A stretch of 5,391 nucleotides of DNA. It comes from Caldifarciminota bacterium (GTDB lineage: Bacteria; Hydrothermota; 32-111; QNBC01). The position numbers and the translations under genes are program-made. Shown here one piece after another: positions 1 to 5,391 of the stretch. The stretch lies in the NCBI GenBank assembly GCA_023132105.1, contig JAGLYS010000058.1:1-5391 (forward strand). Reading direction: 5' to 3'. The first letter of the stretch is position 1; every line of letters begins with the position of its first letter. The notes under the pieces were generated by a model that made no database searches, was not told where the DNA came from, and worked only from the letters and a program-made list of their open reading frames with translations.

Positions 1-656
1 TTTTCTTCAATCATTATTGTATATAAGAATATAAATCCTGTTATTATAAAAGCTACCGATGTAAAATCTATTGTCAGTCTTGTAATACCTGTGATTCTAA
101 TAAAATTGAATACAATCGGAATTATGACTGCAAAAACAAGAAGCAAATTATTCCTATTTTTATTATATAGAAATCTTTTGATAATTAAAAACGCACCGGA
201 TAAGACCAATATGTAAGCAATCACTATATTAAACCAGAAGAGGGGACCATACGATTCTGTGGCTTTGAAATATATTGTTGAATATCTATAAAAAAGGTTG
301 TGAAAAGGGTTTGTTAAAATACAAAGATATCCTACTGCCGAAAGCATTATCGTAACCGGGATAATCTTATTGTGATATTTATTTAATTCCTTTGTATACA
401 TCAGGCAAGATAATACAACTGCCAATGCTTGTAAATTAAAGAATATAAATTCAATCGACTTAACAATAAAATGATTCCGAATAGGGACAAAATAATATAA
501 AAGACTGATAAAAGAGACAGATGAAGCCGCAAGAAAGAGAAGAGATAAGGGAATAAAAACTTTTTGTATTCTAATATGTGATAATGAATATGCAAATAAA
601 ATAAAACCAATAGATCCTGATATGATAAGAATCAAATAATATAAATTAAGAGTCAT
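1..656 (-). CDS. 7TM membrane sensor, N-terminal part (HisKA_7TM type; probably histidine kinase or GGDEF protein), truncated by left edge
   Basis: The frame runs open from an ATG at 656 through the left edge, giving 218 codons with no stop. The visible part is almost all membrane, with seven hydrophobic segments at about residues 5-25, 34-54, 68-87, 98-115, 142-162, 169-187 and 197-214. Motifs match my recollection of the N-terminal 7TM region of bacterial sensor kinases: TNPFHNLFY (115-123), YGPLFW (136-141) and the start of the last helix, IDFTSVAF (196-203). In that family the sensor region is followed by PAS, histidine kinase or GGDEF modules, which here would lie outside the window, so the output is unknown. 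The gene starts 17 nt after the DUF2062 stop, so it is probably the next operon gene. No convincing Shine-Dalgarno precedes the ATG; a GGAA lies too close. The start is chosen because the first helix begins at once, as is usual in the family. I am sure that it is a gene and fairly sure of the family. Confidence 0.8.
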   Translation of the reverse strand, partial: MTLNLYYLILIISGSIGFILFAYSLSHIRIQKVFIPLSLLFLAASSVSFISLLYYFVPIRNHFIVKSIEFIFFNLQALAVVLSCLMYTKELNKYHNKIIPVTIMLSAVGYLCILTNPFHNLFYRYSTIYFKATESYGPLFWFNIVIAYILVLSGAFLIIKRFLYNKNRNNLLLVFAVIIPIVFNFIRITGITRLTIDFTSVAFIITGFIFLYTIMIEE

Positions 657-673
657 ATTCCATTGTATAATAT

Positions 674-1132
674 TTACATAGCTTTTTTCAAGGTGTAAAT
701 TAAATGTTTTGTAATAATGTATATTATAACGGAGATAATTGGAGCTACAATTAAACTGCCGACAAGCATTATGATGTAAATTTTCCCAATCTCTGAATAG
801 ATAGTTCTGTTATAAAGCACCCACTCCCATGTTTTATTAAGTATAAAATTACCTACGGCATAATCCAGTGCAAAGATAAACGGAGCAAATATAGGTATCG
901 ATAGCTGAGAACCAAGCAGAATAGAACCCTTGTTTATTCTGGTTTTGGCAAGCATTGCACTTACTCCAATCGCTACCAGTGTTTGAAAGCCATAAATCGG
1001 GATCACTGCAATTAGTGAGCCAATAGCTATTCCTAATGCAATGGAGTGTGGCGATCTATGCTCTTTAAACAGTTGTATGATAGTAGATTTAAAATAGTTA
1101 TACAACTGTTTAGGGTTAAATATAAATTTCAT
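674..1132 (-). CDS. DUF2062 family small membrane protein
   Basis: This encodes a 152-residue protein, a typical length for a stand-alone DUF2062 protein. A short basic amphipathic N-terminus (about 1-26) leads into the family signature: RSPHSIALGIAIG (26-38), then P45, G48 and Q50 in an IPIYGFQ stretch, then a GSQLSIPIFAPF segment (74-85) where the family usually has a small-residue/proline re-entrant motif. Hydrophobic segments lie at about 31-62, 69-97 and 117-143, so it should sit in the inner membrane. The biochemical function of DUF2062 is not established; in some bacteria the domain is found beside or fused to glycosyltransferases and envelope genes. The ATG overlaps the deoB stop as ATGA (1129-1132). 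No good Shine-Dalgarno is seen, so translation probably depends on coupling to deoB. The 7TM sensor follows 17 nt downstream. The family call is confident; the role is unknown. Confidence 0.85.
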   Translation of the reverse strand: MKFIFNPKQLYNYFKSTIIQLFKEHRSPHSIALGIAIGSLIAVIPIYGFQTLVAIGVSAMLAKTRINKGSILLGSQLSIPIFAPFIFALDYAVGNFILNKTWEWVLYNRTIYSEIGKIYIIMLVGSLIVAPIISVIIYIITKHLIYTLKKAM

Positions 1133-2304
1133 TTAAACAGATCTTTTAAAAATGATTCACCTGTCTTTAATGTTAAACCATAATATTCCGCAACGGTTGC
1201 TCCAATATCAGCAAATGTGTTTCTTATGCCAAGATTTACATTTCTCCTACCTTCCGGACAATATGTCAGAAGAGGAACAAATTCCCTTGAATGATCCGTA
1301 CTCGGGGTAGTCGGGTCATTACCATGATCTGCCGTAATGAAAAGCATATCATCTTTCCTCAGGCTTTTAAAAATTTTTTTCAAATATCTATCGGCTAATT
1401 CGAGATTTTTTCTATATCCTTCGATATTATTTCTATGTCCGTACTTTGTATCAAAATCGATGAGATTAATAAATGCAAGCCCTTCCCAATTATCCCTTTC
1501 TATAACTTCAATAGTTCTTTTTAAACCGTCCTCATCGCCTGTCGTATGATAATCCTCCGTTAATCCATTCCCTGAAAACAAATTGCCAATCTTTCCAATT
1601 CCGATAACATCATAACCGTTCTCTTTTAATATATCGAGAAGTGTCTTTTCAGGTGGCGCAACGGAATAATCTTTTCTCTCATATGTTCTTGAGAAATTTC
1701 CCGGTGTGCCAATAAAAGGTCTTGCAATAACGCGTGCAATATTATAACCATCATCTAAAATTTTCCTGGCTGTCAAACAATATTCATACAATTTTTCGAG
1801 AGGTACCACATTTTTGTGACAGGCAATTTGAAAAACAGAATCATCGGAAGTGTATATTATAGGAAACCCTGTTTTCATATGTTTTAATCCCAATTGTTCT
1901 ATTATAACTGTTCCTGAAGAGGCCTTGTTTCCCAATATTTCTTGTGCTTTCGTTTCGCTTTTAAATTTGGTTATGATTTCATCCGGAAATCCATCAGGAT
2001 ATGTATCGAACCCTTTTTTTAGTATTATTCCGGCTATTTCCCAGTGTCCTGTGACACTATCCTTGCCATTCGATTTTTCTCTCATTTTACCAAAAGCACC
2101 CAAGGTTTTTAAATTACTTTTTATCCCTTTGATTTTAATAATTTTACCGAGTCCTAATGATTCGATAACGGGAATATCAAGTCCCTGACTATGTTCGATT
2201 GTATGTTTTAGTGTATTACTTCCCGTATCTCCAAATTTATAACTATCCTCCTGCTCTCCTATGCCAGCTCCATCATATATAAGTATAAAACTCCTTTTTT
2301 TCAT
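1129..2304 (-). CDS. deoB: Phosphopentomutase (DeoB), alkaline-phosphatase superfamily
   Basis: This encodes a 391-residue protein, full length for DeoB. The enzyme interconverts ribose-1-P and ribose-5-P (and the deoxy forms) in the cytoplasm, joining nucleoside phosphorolysis to the pentose phosphate pathway. All six di-metal ligands are present by alignment with the Bacillus cereus enzyme from memory: D11, D285, H290, D326, H327 and H338. They lie in IYDGAGIGE (9-17), DFDTKYGH (283-290), TADHGNDP (324-331) and STDHSRE (335-341). The cap region has GNKASSGT (125-132), VIARPFIG (192-199) and IGIGKI (234-239). Oddities: the phosphorylated Thr of KDTxTGHWE is Ser83 (KDSVTGHWE, 81-89); the usual DS after the first ligand Asp is DG; and the usual K(T)xSNxDGM loop reads TTGDEDGL (254-261). 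A Shine-Dalgarno GGAGA at 2311-2315 supports the start. The gene overlaps its neighbours by 4 nt at both ends. I am confident of the family; the substrate is slightly less certain. Confidence 0.95.
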   Translation of the reverse strand: MKKRSFILIYDGAGIGEQEDSYKFGDTGSNTLKHTIEHSQGLDIPVIESLGLGKIIKIKGIKSNLKTLGAFGKMREKSNGKDSVTGHWEIAGIILKKGFDTYPDGFPDEIITKFKSETKAQEILGNKASSGTVIIEQLGLKHMKTGFPIIYTSDDSVFQIACHKNVVPLEKLYEYCLTARKILDDGYNIARVIARPFIGTPGNFSRTYERKDYSVAPPEKTLLDILKENGYDVIGIGKIGNLFSGNGLTEDYHTTGDEDGLKRTIEVIERDNWEGLAFINLIDFDTKYGHRNNIEGYRKNLELADRYLKKIFKSLRKDDMLFITADHGNDPTTPSTDHSREFVPLLTYCPEGRRNVNLGIRNTFADIGATVAEYYGLTLKTGESFLKDLFK

Positions 2305-3119
2305 AAATCATCTCCAAATTTATTAAAATATATCGAGTACATCGGGACATTTAAAGCCTTTGCAATAATGGCACATTTGACTATAAAAAGGAAAATAACA
2401 TTATTTCTTTTGTGATATAATTCAAAATTCGCCTGTCCTTTTGAAATAACAAGATCATAACTGTCAGCAATTTCTATATCTTCCAACCCAATTGGTATTA
2501 TATCGTCATTATTAAAACCTAATCCTATTGCATCTTCGGCTGTTATATCATTAATAATAGGAAATTTGCGAACACCAAGATAAACGGATTTGCCCATTTC
2601 TTTTAAAATATTAATAAGTATTTTATCAAAGACTATTTCTCCTGCATTATCAGCTATAAAAAGAATATTATTTGATTTGTTTAATTCCTTTTTAAATAAA
2701 TCCAAGTACTTTTCTTCTAAAATAATATTATTACACATTTCAAGAACTTTCGATATATCAATGGTTGGAAATATCCCAAGGTCAATCCTATTGCCACATA
2801 TTGAATATTTAATAGATTCCATTAATCTATCTTTGGCTTTGTTTACCTTTTCTTCGATCTCACTATAGATATCTAAAATTTTATTGTTGTGATCGTTCTT
2901 ATCCTTTAAATATGGATCATTATTCCCCACGCTCTCTTTAATTATGTTATTTATAATAATGGCAAGTTCAAACGGAGAAATGTTTATATTAACATTATTG
3001 ACAGCATATATCATCTTTCTTATTATTTCCCACTGTTTTTCACTATTGCTCGTAACTTTTCTTATAGTTCTAATGCCTTGATTTAATATACAGGGGATAC
3101 ATTCCATATAAATTCTCAT
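2301..3119 (-). CDS. DUF89 / ARMT1-like metal-dependent damage-control phosphatase (prokaryotic subfamily)
   Basis: This encodes a 272-residue soluble protein, close to the usual length of the bacterial/archaeal DUF89 group. Signatures in order are the N-terminal ECIPCILNQ with C7 and C10 (6-14); CGNRIDLG (108-115); the metal-binding core FIADNAGEIVFD (154-165, with D157 and N158 as likely metal ligands); FPIINDIT (186-193, N190/D191); and SKGQANFE (226-233). C249 near the C-terminus matches a late conserved Cys as I recall it. DUF89 proteins are Mn/Co/Ni-dependent phosphatases acting on phosphometabolites such as sugar phosphates and 4'-phosphopantetheine derivatives; the substrate here cannot be read from sequence. 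It is the first gene of the leftward operon, 6 nt after a near-consensus -10 box, and its TGA overlaps the deoB ATG. M1 fits the family, where the Cys pair lies a few residues from the start. M5 is a possible alternative and would leave a short leader. Confidence 0.88.
   Translation of the reverse strand: MRIYMECIPCILNQGIRTIRKVTSNSEKQWEIIRKMIYAVNNVNINISPFELAIIINNIIKESVGNNDPYLKDKNDHNNKILDIYSEIEEKVNKAKDRLMESIKYSICGNRIDLGIFPTIDISKVLEMCNNIILEEKYLDLFKKELNKSNNILFIADNAGEIVFDKILINILKEMGKSVYLGVRKFPIINDITAEDAIGLGFNNDDIIPIGLEDIEIADSYDLVISKGQANFELYHKRNNVIFLFIVKCAIIAKALNVPMYSIYFNKFGDDL
2311..2315 (-). promoter_or_regulatory. Shine-Dalgarno site for deoB
   Basis: GGAGA on the minus strand lies 6 nt before the deoB ATG (2302-2304), inside the last codons of the DUF89 gene. 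It is the clearest ribosome-binding site in the window. It fixes the deoB start and shows that this organism does use Shine-Dalgarno initiation, at least within operons. Confidence 0.8.
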
Positions 3120-3125
3120 ATTGAC

Positions 3126-3153
3126 ATTATATGTGGAAATCGAGAAATGTCAA
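3126..3153 (-). promoter_or_regulatory. Sigma70-type promoter for the leftward operon, predicted leaderless
   Basis: On the minus strand there is a perfect -35 TTGACA (3148-3153), a 16-bp spacer and a perfect -10 TATAAT (3126-3131). Only 6 nt (GTCAAT) separate the -10 from the DUF89 ATG at 3119, so transcription should begin at or next to the A of the start codon and give a leaderless mRNA. If transcription starts a few bases later, Met5 could serve as the start instead. The boxes are seen directly; the start site is inferred. Confidence 0.75.
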
Positions 3154-3202
3154 AAGCTTATGAGCATAATTGTCGAAAACATTTTTATAATTCAATTTTC
3201 TA

Positions 3203-3231
3203 TTGCTTGATTCCGAATTATATTGTATAAT
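3203..3231 (+). promoter_or_regulatory. Sigma70-type promoter for the glycosyltransferase gene
   Basis: On the plus strand there is a -35-like TTGCTT (3203-3208), a 17-bp spacer and a perfect -10 TATAAT (3226-3231). The predicted transcript start is near 3237-3238, leaving a leader of about 11 nt before the first in-frame ATG (3249). The promoter faces away from the leftward operon promoter, with about 50 bp between the two -35 boxes. Confidence 0.65.
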
Positions 3232-3248
3232 GGCTTAATAAAAATATT

Positions 3249-5391
3249 ATGACTATGATGGAAAAGAGGCAAAAAGAGAACAAATATATTAAAAATTCCG
3301 TATATTTCATTGGGAATTACCTTCCAAGGAAATGTGGAATTGCAACCTTTACAACAGATATTTCCAAATCCATTGCAAGAGAAGGTCACATCGATGCAAA
3401 TATAGTTGCTATGAATGATATTTTGGATGGTTATTTATATCCCGATACGGTGAAATTTGAAATATATCAAACGGATCAAATGAAATATATAGAAGCTGCT
3501 GACTTTATAAATATTGCAAATCCCGATATAATAAATCTTCAACATGAATTTGGAATATTCGGAGGTCCTGCAGGAAATTATATTTCAATTCTTTTAAACA
3601 GACTTAATATGCCTATAATTACGACATTGCATACTATTTTAAAAAAACCCAATAAAGAGTATATCAAATCCTATAACGATTTGTTTAAATACTCCCATAA
3701 ATTGGTTGTAATGAGCAAAAAAGCTCAGGGGTTTTGTAAAGATATTTATGGATTGGATAATGATAAGGTAGTTTATATTCCTCATGGTATACCTGATATT
3801 CCATTTGTTGACACATCATTTTATAAAGAGGAATTCCATCTTGAGGGTAAGAAAATCATCCTGACATTCGGGCTTATAGGTCCCGGAAAAGGGATCGAAT
3901 ATGTAATACAAGCATTGCCGGGAATAGTTAAAAAATATCCCGATATTGTTTATATTATTTTGGGGGCTACACATCCAAATATAAAAAAGATATCAGGAGA
4001 AGAATATAGATTCAGCCTTAAAAAACTTGCAGAGTCATTGAATGTAGATGATCATATACTATTTCTAAATCGTTTTGTTAATATAGAGGAATTGACAAAA
4101 TTCCTTATGGCTTCCGATATATATATAACACCTTATTTAAATGAAGAGCAAATTGTGAGTGGGACTCTCGCTTATGCTCTTGGTGCAGGAAAAGCAATTA
4201 TATCAACCCCGTATTGGTATGCAAAGGAACTTCTTGATGAAGGGAGAGGAAAAATTGTCAATTTCAAAGATTCTATTGGGATTGAAAAGGCAACAATCGA
4301 ATATTTAGACAATGAAACTGAAATGAATATATATAGAAAAAAAGCATATCAGCATGGAAGAAGTATGATATGGAAAAATGTAGCACAACAGTATCTTGAT
4401 ATTTTCAACTCCATCTTATCTCAAAGAGATTTTATATATCCCAAAAAAGAGAAATATCATATTATGAAAGCCAACTATCCCGAGCCCAATTTAAATCACC
4501 TGATACGAATAACTGATGATACGGGGATATTACAGCATAGTGTAGGAAGTATTCCCAACAGACATCACGGGTATTGCCTTGATGATAATGCAAGGGCAAT
4601 TATTGCTGCTACTAAGTATTATAGACTTATAGGCGATAAAAGGGCATTGGATTTATTGGATATATACCTCTCATTCGTTTTGCATATGCAAAAACCTGAT
4701 GGCAGATTTCATAATTTCCTTAGTTATGACAGAAATTTTCTTGATGATACAGGTTCAGATGATTCATTTGGAAGAGCATTATGGGGATTGGGGTATGCCA
4801 TGAAATATGCACCTGAATGGATTACTCCTGTTGCAAAAAACTATTTTGACAAAGCACAGAAACATATTGAAAAGTTGAATTTAAAAGGAAATGCTTTCGC
4901 GATTTTAGGTTTATATTATTATAATCAGCGTTTCCCGGGTGCTACATCCATAAAGAAATATATTAAATTATTGGCAGATAAAATATTGAATTTATACGAA
5001 AAGCAATCGAAAGCTGATTGGCAATGGTACGAGCCGATATTGGGTTATTCAAATGGAATAATACCAAAATCACTTATGCTTGCATATGAGGTAACCACAA
5101 ATGTGAAATACTTAAATGTTGCTCTTGAATCTATGGATTTTTTATTAGCTCAAACACTTAAAAATGATCACTTATCCATAATCGGAACAGAGGGTTGGTA
5201 TAGAAGAGGTAAGAAGAGAGCAACATTCGACCAGCAACCGGTTGATGCATTTTGTACGGTAGAGATGTTAAAAACAGCGTATAAAATATACGGAAGGGAA
5301 GAATATCTCAAAAAGATAAAAATAGCATTTAACTGGTTTTTAGGATTAAATGATAAAGGCATATCATTATATGATTTTAAAACAGGCGGAT
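3249..5391 (+). CDS. Two-domain protein: GT4-type glycosyltransferase plus C-terminal alpha-helical glycosidase-like domain; truncated by right edge
   Basis: The frame is open for 714 codons from ATG 3249 to the window edge. The N-terminal half (about 18-395) is a GT-B glycosyltransferase of the GT4 kind: YLPRKCGIATF (24-34), NLQHEFGIFGG (96-106), TTLHTILKKP (125-134), VVMSKKA (153-159), IPHGIP (177-182), the nucleotide-sugar loop FGLIGPGKGIE (207-217), LGATHP (238-243), and YLNEEQIVSGTLAYALGAGK (296-315) followed by STPYWYA (319-325). The C-terminal half (from about 410) looks like an (alpha/alpha)-barrel glycosidase-type domain: DDNARA (445-450), KPDGRFHNF (482-490), GSDDSFGRALWGLG (502-515), DWQWYEP (590-596) and FDQQPVDA (660-667). 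It stops inside TGG at 5390; related proteins as I recall continue with CYDGL and roughly 50 more residues, and the next base, T, fits Cys. ATGs at 3249, 3255 and 3258 are all in frame, and none has a Shine-Dalgarno. No signal peptide is seen, so it is probably cytoplasmic. The sugar donor and acceptor are unknown. Confidence 0.9.
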   Translation, partial: MTMMEKRQKENKYIKNSVYFIGNYLPRKCGIATFTTDISKSIAREGHIDANIVAMNDILDGYLYPDTVKFEIYQTDQMKYIEAADFINIANPDIINLQHEFGIFGGPAGNYISILLNRLNMPIITTLHTILKKPNKEYIKSYNDLFKYSHKLVVMSKKAQGFCKDIYGLDNDKVVYIPHGIPDIPFVDTSFYKEEFHLEGKKIILTFGLIGPGKGIEYVIQALPGIVKKYPDIVYIILGATHPNIKKISGEEYRFSLKKLAESLNVDDHILFLNRFVNIEELTKFLMASDIYITPYLNEEQIVSGTLAYALGAGKAIISTPYWYAKELLDEGRGKIVNFKDSIGIEKATIEYLDNETEMNIYRKKAYQHGRSMIWKNVAQQYLDIFNSILSQRDFIYPKKEKYHIMKANYPEPNLNHLIRITDDTGILQHSVGSIPNRHHGYCLDDNARAIIAATKYYRLIGDKRALDLLDIYLSFVLHMQKPDGRFHNFLSYDRNFLDDTGSDDSFGRALWGLGYAMKYAPEWITPVAKNYFDKAQKHIEKLNLKGNAFAILGLYYYNQRFPGATSIKKYIKLLADKILNLYEKQSKADWQWYEPILGYSNGIIPKSLMLAYEVTTNVKYLNVALESMDFLLAQTLKNDHLSIIGTEGWYRRGKKRATFDQQPVDAFCTVEMLKTAYKIYGREEYLKKIKIAFNWFLGLNDKGISLYDFKTGG

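Larger units (their letters stand above)
3120..3248. promoter_or_regulatory. Divergent intergenic control region with candidate operators
   Basis: This 129-bp, very AT-rich region separates the two transcription units and holds both outward promoters. Two symmetric elements stand out. One is an 8-bp perfect inverted repeat, TTGACATT (3121-3128) and AATGTCAA (3146-3153), with arm starts 25 bp apart. Its arms cover the -35 box and the -10/start region of the leftward promoter. The other is TTATG-AG-CATAA (3158-3169), 5 bp beyond that -35 box and between the two promoters. Either could bind a dimeric regulator, but in AT-rich DNA short palindromes also arise by chance, and one inverted-repeat arm partly coincides with the -35 consensus itself. 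Confidence 0.4.

Noticed and set aside
401..610. Minus-strand open frame of 69 codons rich in Leu/Phe/Tyr
   Set aside because: It is an out-of-frame shadow inside the 7TM sensor gene, whose own frame is open across the whole interval and matches known family motifs.
1337..1549. Plus-strand open frame opposite deoB
   Set aside because: It lies antisense within the well-conserved deoB coding region and shows no recognisable motif or ribosome site.
1850..2188. Plus-strand open frame of 112 codons opposite deoB
   Set aside because: It is antisense to conserved DeoB active-site segments, and its composition is what the reverse of that gene would give.
2293..2301. Run of A residues right after the deoB ATG (minus strand) as a possible slippage or frameshift site
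   Set aside because: The frame is intact with normal Lys-Lys-Arg codons. Such runs are common in this AT-rich DNA, and nothing nearby looks like a stimulatory structure.
2590..2868. Plus-strand open frame opposite the DUF89 gene
   Set aside because: It is antisense to the DUF89 catalytic core and has no independent evidence.
3121..3126. Plus-strand TTGACA as a -35 box for the rightward gene
   Set aside because: No -10 box lies at a suitable distance. It is better explained as an arm of the inverted repeat, and a better rightward promoter exists at 3203-3231.
3192..3389. Minus-strand open frame near the glycosyltransferase start
   Set aside because: It runs antisense across the rightward promoter and the conserved YLPRKCGIATF region of the real gene.
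5168..5362. Minus-strand open frame near the right edge
   Set aside because: It is antisense to the conserved C-terminal domain of the glycosyltransferase protein.

Overview
The window is strongly AT-rich bacterial DNA. It has sigma70-type promoters (TTGACA / TATAAT) and at least one clear Shine-Dalgarno site. No RNA gene, mobile element, CRISPR array or prophage signal is visible. The -10/-35 boxes argue against Bacteroidota, whose promoters look different, but I cannot place the organism further. A low-G+C bacterium, possibly from a poorly cultured lineage, is as far as the sequence supports.

Layout: two transcription units diverge from a 129-bp intergenic region (3120-3248). Leftward (minus strand) is a tight operon: a DUF89/ARMT1-like metal-dependent phosphatase, phosphopentomutase (deoB), a small DUF2062 membrane protein, and a seven-helix membrane sensor whose signalling domain lies beyond the left edge. 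The first two junctions are ATGA stop/start overlaps, and the last gap is 17 nt. Rightward (plus strand) is one long gene, open to the right edge. It encodes a two-domain carbohydrate enzyme: an N-terminal GT4-type glycosyltransferase and a C-terminal alpha-helical, glycosidase-like domain.

How the genes may work together: DeoB interconverts ribose-1-P/deoxyribose-1-P and the 5-phosphates, linking nucleoside salvage to the pentose phosphate pathway. A translationally coupled DUF89 phosphatase upstream suggests housekeeping of sugar phosphates or related phosphometabolites (inference). The DUF2062 protein and the 7TM sensor may only share the transcript, or may link envelope sensing to this metabolism. 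The rightward gene probably builds or remodels a glycan or storage oligosaccharide, with no obvious metabolic link to the operon.

The most interesting points are: (1) the coupled DUF89-DeoB pair; (2) a DeoB with Ser where the phosphorylated Thr is expected, plus other motif changes; (3) a near-consensus promoter so close to the DUF89 ATG that the mRNA should be leaderless; (4) an 8-bp inverted repeat and a TTATG-AG-CATAA palindrome in the divergent control region; (5) the two-domain glycosyltransferase. I see no clear sign of a wholly new defence or mobile system.
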